A stretch of DNA of 64,000 nucleotides from Thermoclostridium stercorarium subsp. stercorarium DSM 8532 (lineage in GTDB: Bacteria; Bacillota; Clostridia; DSM-8532): NCBI RefSeq assembly GCF_000331995.1, contig NC_020134.1:496001-560000 (forward strand), written 5' to 3'. Numbering within the stretch: the stretch's first letter is position 1; the number at the start of each line of letters is the position of its first letter. The translations under genes and the position numbers were made by a program. This document shows positions 43,563-51,956 of the stretch, in pieces. The notes beneath the pieces are model-generated. The model did not search any database and had not been told where the DNA came from. It was given only the letters and a program-made list of their open reading frames with translations.

Positions 43563-44465
43563 TTGAAGCGGAAAAAATCATACTTTCATGTATGGGATAA
43601 TATCTGGGGATATGCTTTTGTGCTTATCCCCCTTATTGGTTTGGTGGTTTTTGTACTAATACCTTTATGTATGACCGTGTATGCCAGCTTTACGTCCTGG
43701 CCTCTCGGGCAGAGCATTACGTCTGCAAAATGGGTGGGCCTTGATAATTACATAACAATGTTCAATACGCCTTTATTCTGGAAAAGCCTTGGAAATACAT
43801 TTTTTTATATGATCGGCATCCCTATTGGACTGGTTCTTTCACTTATATATGCGGCTTTGATGAATCGCGGAACCAGGTATGAAAAAGTTTTCAGGGTCAT
43901 ATATTACACGCCGGTAATAACCAGCACCGTTGCCGTGAGTTTTATTTTTCAGCGTATGTTTATGTCCGACGGAGGGGTGATTAATACTTACCTTTCGGCA
44001 ATCGGAATAAAAAACCCTCCAAACTGGATGAGTCATCCCGCATATACAAAATGGGTCATTATAATAATGGCTGTCTGGAAAGGCCTTGGAAATTCTATAA
44101 TAATGTACATAGCAGGTATGCAGGGTATTTCAAAGACCTATTATGAAGCGGCAAAAATTGACGGTGCCGGTTGGTTTTATACTTTCAGAAAAATTACCGT
44201 TCCTCTTCTGATGCCCGTTACATTTTACCTTGTAGTTACCGGCATAATAGGCGGGGCTCAGATGTATGTCGAGCCAAGACTGGTTTTTGCCGGAAACGGC
44301 CCGGCCAACAGTACGTTTACAACGGTTATACATCTTTATGACAATACTTTCAGATATTCGAAAGCTGGATACGGATCTGCGGTTGCGACAGTGCTCGGAG
44401 TTATTGTTTTCGTCATAACTGCCTTCCAGTTTTATATGAACGGAAGGAGGGAGCGGAATGAGTAG
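43563..44465 (+). CDS. Carbohydrate ABC transporter permease (MalF/UgpA type)
   Basis: A ~300-residue CUT1 permease, six helices, EAA loop YEAAKIDGAGWFYTFRKITVP. N-terminus GYAFVLIPLIGLVVFVLIPL. TTG 43563 is favoured as start because GGGAGG (43548-43553) is 9 nt upstream; TTG 43542 would extend it by 7 residues. It overlaps the next permease gene by 8 nt, so they are translationally coupled. Confidence 0.9.
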   Translation: MKRKKSYFHVWDNIWGYAFVLIPLIGLVVFVLIPLCMTVYASFTSWPLGQSITSAKWVGLDNYITMFNTPLFWKSLGNTFFYMIGIPIGLVLSLIYAALMNRGTRYEKVFRVIYYTPVITSTVAVSFIFQRMFMSDGGVINTYLSAIGIKNPPNWMSHPAYTKWVIIIMAVWKGLGNSIIMYIAGMQGISKTYYEAAKIDGAGWFYTFRKITVPLLMPVTFYLVVTGIIGGAQMYVEPRLVFAGNGPANSTFTTVIHLYDNTFRYSKAGYGSAVATVLGVIVFVITAFQFYMNGRRERNE

Positions 44466-45288
44466 GCGTAAAAAAATAGCTGATGCCGTTGTATTTGTTT
44501 TTCTTGCCTTTGGGTCGGTGATAATGCTTTATCCCTTCATCTGGATGATATTTACTTCCTTCAAACCAAAGATGCATATATACCTTGCCGGATTGCTGCC
44601 GAGAACATGGGATTTCTCAAGTTATATTCAGATATGGGATGAAATACCTCTTGTGCGTGGATTTCTCAATACAATACTGTATTCGGTACCTCCGGTTATT
44701 GTTGGAACTTTTGTTTCGGCGGGAGCGGCTTTTGCCTTCGCAAAAATTAACTTTAAAGGCAAAAACATTATATTTTTAATATTGCTCAGCGGAGTTATGA
44801 TTCCTTTTCCGTCGATAATGATACCACAGTTTGTCCTGTTCAGCCGGTTTAACATGCTCCAGGGGCCGTGGCCCATGATATTGCCGAAGCTTACAGGCAA
44901 TGTGCTTATGATTTTCTTCTTAAGGCAGTATCTCAATTATGTTCCTGATTCGGTTGTAGAAGCGGCCAAGATTGACGGGTGCAATTATTTTGAAATATAC
45001 CGCCGCATTATTCTGCCGCTTATAACTCCGGCCTTGGCTGCTCACAGCGTGTTATGGTTTATAGGTTCGTGGAATGATTACCTTGCACCTACGATTTTTA
45101 TCAAAAATGAAAAATGGCAGCCGGTAACCGTTATGGTGGCGAAATTTAACGAACAGTATGCGATAAATACTCATGTTCCGAGAATGATGGCAGGCTCGGT
45201 AATGCTTCTTGTTCCGGTTTTAGTAATATATGGGATATTCCAGAAGTGGATCATTGAATCGGTTATGTTTACAAGCGTCAAAGAATAA
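44458..45288 (+). CDS. Carbohydrate ABC transporter permease (MalG/UgpE type)
   Basis: A 276-residue CUT1 permease. EAA loop VEAAKIDGCNYFEIYRRIILP; family N-terminus VIMLYPFIWMIFTSFKP; ends with FQKWIIESVMFTSVKE, the usual MalG/UgpE C-terminus. ATG lies within the last codons of the upstream gene with a GGAGGG upstream. A terminator follows. No ATPase is encoded here. Confidence 0.92.
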   Translation: MSRRKKIADAVVFVFLAFGSVIMLYPFIWMIFTSFKPKMHIYLAGLLPRTWDFSSYIQIWDEIPLVRGFLNTILYSVPPVIVGTFVSAGAAFAFAKINFKGKNIIFLILLSGVMIPFPSIMIPQFVLFSRFNMLQGPWPMILPKLTGNVLMIFFLRQYLNYVPDSVVEAAKIDGCNYFEIYRRIILPLITPALAAHSVLWFIGSWNDYLAPTIFIKNEKWQPVTVMVAKFNEQYAINTHVPRMMAGSVMLLVPVLVIYGIFQKWIIESVMFTSVKE

Positions 45289-45290
45289 AT

Positions 45291-45335
45291 ACAGAAACGC
45301 ACCGTCAGGTGCGTTTCTGTACCCGCTTATTTTTT
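45291..45335. terminator. Intrinsic terminator between importer and alpha-2-macroglobulin gene
   Basis: Perfect 13-bp inverted repeat ACAGAAACGCACC (45291-45303)/GGTGCGTTTCTGT (45308-45320) with 4-nt loop, followed after CCCGCTTA by T6. Confidence 0.8.
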
Positions 45336-45363
45336 ACTGTAAATTAATTGAATGAGCTCCGCG

Positions 45364-48300
45364 CTATTCAGTGATTTTAATTTTGACGGCATCCCCGAAC
45401 TTAATGCTGTCTTTTACAACAGAGCCCTGTACAATTGTGCTGTCTGCGGTAAACGTGCCCGGACTTACCACACGTGCGTAATACACAAGCGGCTCTTTCT
45501 TTTCTGCGTCGCGGAAAACGGTGAATGTTACCTTCTGGCCGTCAATATTCCTGAACCACCAAAAATCACTGCCGGGATTAATTCCCGCCTTGAACGGATT
45601 TTCAATAGGCTTCAGCCCTGAAGGGGCAAAATCGATTATTTCGTAGTGAGTGTCCATGGCGGTAGGGGCTATGTCCCATTCTATAACAACTTTAACTATG
45701 TCATTCTGCCGGAATTCGGTGGTCTCCGCCCCAGTTCTGTAATCGTAATAGGTGCGTCTGATTTTCAGGTTTTCGTCCGGTTCTTCCGGAAATTCCGGTG
45801 TTGCATTGAATACCGATGTTACGGCTACTTCGCCTTTTACTTCAGTTATTTTCAGTTCACTCAGTTTTATCGATGGAATTTTGACCGTAACCGCTCTGCC
45901 GTTAATAATTTTTTCGTTATATCTGTTCCCGTCATACTCATACGAAAATGAGGCTTCGCTGCTGTGAAGCTTATTCAGTTCTTCGGTTATGACAAGCAGT
46001 TTTTCGGCATTCACCAGTATTCTGTTCGAATGGTTGTTAACAATATACTGATACAAACCATCCTTGTGGGGCGTATCGAGCCTGGAGGCGAGGAGTGCTG
46101 CAAGAGCCGTTTCCTTAAGTATTGTGTCCGTATCGTTGGTTGTTTTTACGCGGATATACGGGTTCTTAACCTCAAAATAAGGAACTATTTCATTTTCATA
46201 AATATTCCGGGCGGTAAAGTTTTCACCGATTTCTTCAAAGGCAAGGGCAAGATAGATTTTATCCCTCAGAGTAAGATTTTTGACACCGGCGGCTTCTTTT
46301 AAATCAAGCAGTACCGGTTCGCCAAGCGCTGCAAGTCCGTAAAGGGCGGGAGCATTTATTCGGCCGGGCTGCTGAAGGATAAGTGAGTAGAAATACTGCT
46401 TAAGTTTTACTGCAACCGCTTCGTTTTTAAGAAATTCTGCCAGCAGCGCCGATAACTCCACATCGCTTTCGGAATACGGAAGTATTCCAAAACCTCCGTC
46501 GTCTTTCTGGTACTGACCAAGTTCGATATTTATTTCATTTGTCTTTTCCCTGTCGGGAATTAGTTCATCCAGTATAGTGTTTGCCTTTAAAGCAATATAT
46601 TTCTGATCCAACCTGCTTCCGCCGCTGTAAGCCAAATCGTACAGAGCGGGGATGAATTTTCCTCTGCCTGCGTCGGTGAAAATTAAGGTAGTAATGCCCG
46701 TTTTACCGCCGGTTATATTCATATTGGGCTTTAAAGTTTCTGTTACGGCTTTTTCTGTTTCATGGTAGGTGTCGATGACATAAATTGTCCGCCTTATACC
46801 GTCGGTGAGACCGCTTTCGCTTATCGCCTTTATTTCAATGTCATACACTCCTTTGTCAAGTTGCCAGAGCGGAATGCTGACACGTTCAAAAGCCTTGCCT
46901 TCCACTGTCCGGATAAATCCAGGCTTTTGCTCGCAGGTTACCTGATATTTGATTGCTTCGCCTTTCTTAAGATCGTTACCGTAGGCCGATACCCCGACAT
47001 AGGGGAAATCCCCGCTGAGGTAGGTATAATTCATGCTGTCGCTGATAAAAAACGGAAGAGTTACTTTCAGGGAAGATTCCCCGGTTCCGCCGCGGAGGTC
47101 GGTCGCGATTCCTGCCAATGTAACATGCCATGATGTAACGTTATCGGGCAATTTGAATGAAACGGTGCCCTTTCCGTCCCTGTCCAGTGTTATTGTTTTG
47201 AACAGCGCCGTGTCCCTGAAATCGCTTCTTGCCCGGATCTGATCCATCGAAGCAGAATCTTTGAATGCCACGGACATTGCTTTCTCCTCGGATACCGCAG
47301 TATACCCACCACCTCCTGCGGCGTCTAACGACGACTGGCCCACGAGATGCGACGAATAAGAGCCGATAATACCGCTGCTGAGCCACTGATAAAGCCTGCC
47401 AAGGACATCAACATTGTAATATGATATTTCGAGAATTGCTTCATCAATAATCGCAATATTAACACGCGCGGGTACAGGGTTTTTGTTTTCATCGGTCGCA
47501 GTTATGCTGATATTCACCGTATCGCCCGGGCGGTATGAGCTCTTGTCGGTTTTCATTTCAAAATTGATTTTCTTTTCGGCGGTATCATACGCAAGACTGA
47601 CCGATCCTGTTTCTATATAGCATTTACCGTTGAAGTATACCGCCTTTACATAGAAATTCGGAATTTTGTCCGCGGAAAAAACAGTTTTGTATTCGGGACC
47701 GCTTTGAACATTATAGCCTGTAATTCCGTTGCGCGCTTCAATAAACAGAACGGGTCCGGCTGAAACTGTTTTATCATTGTTTTTAAGGGTTACAACCGCC
47801 TCCTCGCCCGTGCGGTATTTTTCCTTATCGGTCTCCAGGTGATACCAGTCGTATTCGTCCTCGATGCCGGTATAATTCCAGCTTGACAAATAAACCTCCC
47901 GGCTCATGGTTCTGCCGTTGTTGTCATTCCAGGTCAGTTCCACCGTGTAATAGCCTTCTTTTGGACGTTCCAGATCCAAAACCTTCGTACCAATGCCTTT
48001 TTCGTTGGTTGTAAACGAAAAAGTGCCCAATTTCTCTTTCCGTTCCTTATAACGGTAGCGTTTTTTTACAACTTTGTTTATATAGTCGTATTCTTCTCCG
48101 TCTTCAATTTTTTCATAGGTATAGTGTATTATCGTGCCCGTAATTTTCCTGTTTGCGACAGGATCCCCCAGATAGTCCTCGGTGTACCAGTATTCATCTC
48201 CGGCGCTGCTGTTTATTTTATCAATGTCTATTTTGTTCAGTTTTGCTTCCAGCATTACTTTCCCGGTTTTAGTTAACGATGACGAAAAAGAAGCATAAAT

Positions 48301-50322
48301 GTCGTTAACATATACCTTCACATGGGTGTTTCCGTTAAACATCCCGCTTTCAGGCAGTGATGCGGTTGCGTTGATGTAAACCGTATATTCGCCCTCGGCA
48401 GATTTGTCATAGATTTCTGCTTTAAAAGGAACGGTGACTTTTCCGTCTGCGCTTGTTTTAACCGTGGTTGCTATATCTCTGAAAGGCGGATAACCGCTTA
48501 TCCTGTACGAAACATCCAGAAACGGAAGCGGCGTGCCGTCAAAAAATGACGGAGTTATAGTAAAGTTTACAGTTTCGTTAAGGAATATGGCTTTTTTATC
48601 GCTCTCAACCGTCATTTTATATGCAGGCTTAACATAGTCCTGAACCTTTATATAATGGCTGATTAGTACAGTATCTCCCGATTTGACGGTAAGCTGATAA
48701 TTTCCGGGTGAAAGCTTGGGAAGTCTGAGGCTGCCTTCAAAAAAGCCGTTATCTGCAGGTACTTTTAACGACACTAAAGGTTTTTGGATACCGGGAAGGA
48801 AATAGTATAGGAATCCGGCTTTATAATCAGACCAGTAACTTCCCCCGGAAATTTCCACCGTGACTTCGGAAGGGGCGGTGTTGTCGTTCCTGTTTCTTAA
48901 AAATCCCCAGAACATTACTGTATCATCGGGCTTATAAAGGGTTCTGTCAGTCTGGAAGTATCTCCAGTAATTTTCTTCGGAATAATATACGTCATCAAGA
49001 ATCTTGTACCTTGGATTTATTAATACAAGCTCATCGTCATTTTTGCGGACTGTATAGTAACTCAAATAATTTAAATCCGTATCCTCGGGATTGGTGAAAA
49101 CCGTATCAAAAAAGGCGATACCCGAAGAATCGGTTGTGTATGTTTTACTTTCGCCGTTTACTGTTATTTTTGCGGATTCCACCGGTTTACCCGTTTTTAA
49201 ATCATTAACCCAGAAAAGGGTTTTGGTATCGCTTTCGATATAGTAAGCCGATATATCGGTTGACTGAACAAGCGTTTGGGCGGTAAGCCCGTTCGATGTG
49301 CTCTGTATAAGATAGAATCCTTTTGGCAGGGGTTCCGGGACGGATATATAGTGTTCCTGCCATTTTGTCAGATCAAAAGATTGTTCAAATTCCGAAACTT
49401 TTGCAAGGTTATCGACAGGTACATGTGTTTCTCCATAAGTCGAATAAGACCAGTAGGGTTTTTCGTACATTGCCTTCACAGCGTTGACAAATTCATCGGA
49501 ATTGTCAAACCTGTATATTGCTGTTTTGACAACGGCTTTGGTGGCGTTGTGATCGGTAAGGTATATATCTATCGGAATCAAGGGTGCATCCTTTGTGGAA
49601 AACTCCATCACCGAGTACCTGAAATAAAGGCTGCCTTTATATTCCTTCTCGGTATTGCTCTCAGGCTCTGTTTCAAATGCGAAAACATAATCTTTTTCAA
49701 GTTTATGTCCGGTATCTTTAAGGGGTAACCCTTTCTTGACGGTTACGGTATATATTGTGCCCGGTTCGAGTTTTTTCGGAATAAACACCGCCGCGTACCC
49801 ATTGGTTTCAAAACGCCCTTCGACCTTTGGTGATATTTCGAAATATTTCTCTATATCCCCGAAGTTTTTGTGGCTGAAGTAAATTTCAATTCCGCTGTTC
49901 ACAGGTACGAAGTTTGACCTGTTTGCAGGAAGGGTGCCTAAAACTGTGAAATTCCGCTGTGTCTGAAAGGTCCATGATATCTGTTCATTATCAGGGGTGG
50001 TTATGACAAAAGTATAGAGGCTGTTCTGTTCAAGTTCTTTTTCAGGGATTACAATAAACTCGTTAGCATTGTTCTGTGTGATTTTAAGCGGAATATCGCC
50101 CAGTAGCCTTAACATTTGCGTTATTTGTTCAAGACTGTATTTATTCACTGTTTTTAAAACAAAGTGAGTATCGGTGCTGATTCCTGTGCTGTCATATTCA
50201 TCCGGTACAAGGGAAAAGCCGTTCCTGTATTCTTCGGCATACACGGCTTTTAACGGAGAAACTGTCCAGAGCAGCGCGGTTATGAAAGTGAACGCCAGGA
50301 CCAATGCAATAATTCTTTTCAT
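45364..50322 (-). CDS. Bacterial alpha-2-macroglobulin-like exported protein, thioester motif not found
   Basis: A 1652-residue protein with a signal peptide (MKRIIALVLAFTFITALL..VYAEE). Order: an Ig-like N-terminal domain (residues ~30-230), macroglobulin/MG2-type beta domains (~240-900), the A2M alpha-2-macroglobulin domain (DSASMDQIRARSDFRDT; LPDNVTSWHVTLAGIATDL at ~1150) and the terpenoid-cyclase-like toroid with ENEIVPYF. In A2M the segment PYGCGEQ forms a thioester; here the matching position reads YSGGSRLDQK, so Cys and Glu are lacking. Bacterial A2M proteins are thought to trap or block attacking proteases, but without a thioester, covalent trapping is unlikely. RBS AGGAGGT 7 nt upstream. 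No penicillin-binding protein 1C gene, a frequent partner, is adjacent. Confidence 0.85.
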   Translation of the reverse strand: MKRIIALVLAFTFITALLWTVSPLKAVYAEEYRNGFSLVPDEYDSTGISTDTHFVLKTVNKYSLEQITQMLRLLGDIPLKITQNNANEFIVIPEKELEQNSLYTFVITTPDNEQISWTFQTQRNFTVLGTLPANRSNFVPVNSGIEIYFSHKNFGDIEKYFEISPKVEGRFETNGYAAVFIPKKLEPGTIYTVTVKKGLPLKDTGHKLEKDYVFAFETEPESNTEKEYKGSLYFRYSVMEFSTKDAPLIPIDIYLTDHNATKAVVKTAIYRFDNSDEFVNAVKAMYEKPYWSYSTYGETHVPVDNLAKVSEFEQSFDLTKWQEHYISVPEPLPKGFYLIQSTSNGLTAQTLVQSTDISAYYIESDTKTLFWVNDLKTGKPVESAKITVNGESKTYTTDSSGIAFFDTVFTNPEDTDLNYLSYYTVRKNDDELVLINPRYKILDDVYYSEENYWRYFQTDRTLYKPDDTVMFWGFLRNRNDNTAPSEVTVEISGGSYWSDYKAGFLYYFLPGIQKPLVSLKVPADNGFFEGSLRLPKLSPGNYQLTVKSGDTVLISHYIKVQDYVKPAYKMTVESDKKAIFLNETVNFTITPSFFDGTPLPFLDVSYRISGYPPFRDIATTVKTSADGKVTVPFKAEIYDKSAEGEYTVYINATASLPESGMFNGNTHVKVYVNDIYASFSSSLTKTGKVMLEAKLNKIDIDKINSSAGDEYWYTEDYLGDPVANRKITGTIIHYTYEKIEDGEEYDYINKVVKKRYRYKERKEKLGTFSFTTNEKGIGTKVLDLERPKEGYYTVELTWNDNNGRTMSREVYLSSWNYTGIEDEYDWYHLETDKEKYRTGEEAVVTLKNNDKTVSAGPVLFIEARNGITGYNVQSGPEYKTVFSADKIPNFYVKAVYFNGKCYIETGSVSLAYDTAEKKINFEMKTDKSSYRPGDTVNISITATDENKNPVPARVNIAIIDEAILEISYYNVDVLGRLYQWLSSGIIGSYSSHLVGQSSLDAAGGGGYTAVSEEKAMSVAFKDSASMDQIRARSDFRDTALFKTITLDRDGKGTVSFKLPDNVTSWHVTLAGIATDLRGGTGESSLKVTLPFFISDSMNYTYLSGDFPYVGVSAYGNDLKKGEAIKYQVTCEQKPGFIRTVEGKAFERVSIPLWQLDKGVYDIEIKAISESGLTDGIRRTIYVIDTYHETEKAVTETLKPNMNITGGKTGITTLIFTDAGRGKFIPALYDLAYSGGSRLDQKYIALKANTILDELIPDREKTNEINIELGQYQKDDGGFGILPYSESDVELSALLAEFLKNEAVAVKLKQYFYSLILQQPGRINAPALYGLAALGEPVLLDLKEAAGVKNLTLRDKIYLALAFEEIGENFTARNIYENEIVPYFEVKNPYIRVKTTNDTDTILKETALAALLASRLDTPHKDGLYQYIVNNHSNRILVNAEKLLVITEELNKLHSSEASFSYEYDGNRYNEKIINGRAVTVKIPSIKLSELKITEVKGEVAVTSVFNATPEFPEEPDENLKIRRTYYDYRTGAETTEFRQNDIVKVVIEWDIAPTAMDTHYEIIDFAPSGLKPIENPFKAGINPGSDFWWFRNIDGQKVTFTVFRDAEKKEPLVYYARVVSPGTFTADSTIVQGSVVKDSIKFGDAVKIKITE

Positions 50323-50516
50323 AAATTTACCTCCTGCTATATTTGGTATGTGGGATACCGGTCAAAATGAAATTCAATATCGTTAAACGCCAAATTAACC
50401 ACTTCGTTTATTAAGACGGTAAAAGTATCTGTATGGTTCCGCAAAAGTACCATGAAGGTTTGGTTTGAAATTTAAAAAATATTGTTAATTTATTAACAAT
50501 ATGTATTTATAAAGTA

Positions 50517-50545
50517 TGGACAGTAATGACATGGAGTGATAAAAT
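50517..50545 (+). promoter_or_regulatory. Sigma-A promoter of serC
   Basis: TGGACA (50517-50522), 17-bp spacer, TAAAAT (50540-50545) with TGA extended -10. Transcription would begin near 50552, giving a ~140-nt leader. The rest of 50323-50516 is AT-rich with no other feature seen. Confidence 0.75.
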
Positions 50546-50573
50546 ATTACTAAATTTATTGTCTTTGTAAGTG

Positions 50574-50665
50574 AATAAAGCTGAGTTTATCTTTGCCGAA
50601 ACTCTCTAAAATCTAATACCGTCGGACTGAAAAACAATTTATAGACAGGTCAGGCTCAGCTTATT
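50574..50665 (+). ncRNA. Candidate structured 5' leader (riboswitch-like) of serC
   Basis: AATAAAGCTGAG (50574-50585) pairs with CTCAGCTTATT (50655-50665) in an 11-bp stem with one bulged A, closing a ~92-nt element that ends 13 nt before AGGAGG (50679-50684). Inside, GAGTTT (50583-50588) can pair with AAACTC (50599-50604), sharing GAG with the closing stem, so the two pairings compete. CCGA (50596-50599) can also pair TCGG (50622-50625). No known riboswitch or T-box motif recognised. Confidence 0.4.
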
Positions 50666-50691
50666 TTCAGAAAAATATAGGAGGATGAAAA

Positions 50692-51780
50692 ATGGACAGG
50701 GTTTATAATTTTTCAGCAGGCCCCGCGACATTACCGGAAGAGGTATTGCAGAGAGCAAGGGAAGAAATGCTTGACTGGCATGGCTCGGGCATGTCGGTAA
50801 TGGAAATGAGTCACCGGTCTAAGTGGTTCGAAGAAATAATCAAGCAGGCCGAAGCAGATTTAAGAGAACTGATGAATATTCCCTCAAATTACAAAGTTCT
50901 TTTTCTGCAGGGTGGGGCATGGACTCAGTTTGCTATGGTTCCGCTGAATTTGATGAAAAAAGGTAAGGCCGATTATGTAAATAGTGGCTATTGGTCGAAA
51001 AAGGCGATAGGTGAAGCGAGAAAGTTTGGAAAGGTTAATGTTGTAGCATCGTCAGAGGATGCCAATTTCTCTTATATTCCTGAGCTTTATCCTGAAACCT
51101 TCAGCAAGGACGCAGATTATTTCTATATAACCACAAACAATACAATATACGGAACAAGATATACAAAACTTCCCGACACAGGAAATGTTCCTCTTGTTGC
51201 AGACATGTCTTCAAACATCCTTTCCGAAGTGTATGATGTTACAAAATTTGGTCTGATATTTGCAGGGGCGCAGAAGAATATGGGCCCTGCGGGCGTGGTT
51301 GTGGTAATCGTCAGGGAGGATTTAATCGCCGAAGTCAATCCTGAAGTTCCCACAATGCTGCAATACAAAGTGCATGCAGAAAACAATTCGCTGTTTAATA
51401 CACCTCCATGCTACAGCATTTATGTCTGCGGTTTGGTGTTCCAATGGCTGAAAAAACTCGGCGGCGTGCCCGAAATGCAGAAAATAAATGAAGAAAAGGC
51501 GAAAATTTTGTATGATTTCATTGATAATTCAAATATGTTTAAGGGTACTGCGAAGAAAGAGGACCGCTCGTTGATGAACGTTACCTTTATAACCGGAAAT
51601 AAGGATTTGGACGCGAAATTTGTAAAAGAAGCCGAAGAGCATGGGCTTGTAAACCTGAAAGGCCACAGAAGCGTTGGAGGCATGAGGGCAAGCATATACA
51701 ATGCGATGCCGGTTGAAGGTGTTAAGAAGCTTGTTGAATTCATGAAGGAATTTGAGGCAAGAAATAAGATAGAGGTATAA
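50692..51780 (+). CDS. serC: Phosphoserine aminotransferase
   Basis: A 362-residue PLP enzyme converting 3-phosphohydroxypyruvate and glutamate to 3-phosphoserine in serine biosynthesis. Full family pattern: YNFSAGPATLPEEVL, MEMSHRSKWF, FLQGGAWTQFAMVPLNL, TTNNTIYGTRY, catalytic Lys195 in FAGAQKNMGPAG, and GHRSVGGMRASIYNAMP near the C-terminus. The usual partner serA is not in the window. Start at ATG 50692 with AGGAGG 7 nt upstream. It carries an unusual leader and its own terminator. Confidence 0.97.
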   Translation: MDRVYNFSAGPATLPEEVLQRAREEMLDWHGSGMSVMEMSHRSKWFEEIIKQAEADLRELMNIPSNYKVLFLQGGAWTQFAMVPLNLMKKGKADYVNSGYWSKKAIGEARKFGKVNVVASSEDANFSYIPELYPETFSKDADYFYITTNNTIYGTRYTKLPDTGNVPLVADMSSNILSEVYDVTKFGLIFAGAQKNMGPAGVVVVIVREDLIAEVNPEVPTMLQYKVHAENNSLFNTPPCYSIYVCGLVFQWLKKLGGVPEMQKINEEKAKILYDFIDNSNMFKGTAKKEDRSLMNVTFITGNKDLDAKFVKEAEEHGLVNLKGHRSVGGMRASIYNAMPVEGVKKLVEFMKEFEARNKIEV

Positions 51781-51782
51781 GC

Positions 51783-51806
51783 GGGCAGACTGGATGTCTG
51801 CCTTTA
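51783..51806 (+). terminator. Intrinsic terminator after serC
   Basis: Perfect stem GGCAGAC (51784-51790)/GTCTGCC (51796-51802), loop TGGAT, then TTTATA. The T-tract is short. Confidence 0.65.
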
Positions 51807-51956
51807 TAAGTTAATCACGTCATTTTTAAGCGATTCTATTCAGTTTGCATCCGTCCTGCTAATCCGTATCCGTTCTGTAATGTCACGTTGCTATTTTTTT
51901 TAGTTTCGGGTATGATAAAAAATAAAATAATTTTAGAAAAGTAGTGATGGGAGATT

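Noticed and set aside
50552-50691. T-box or SAM riboswitch before serC
   Set aside because: No T-box sequence, specifier-loop features or SAM-I core could be found; kept only as an unclassified leader.
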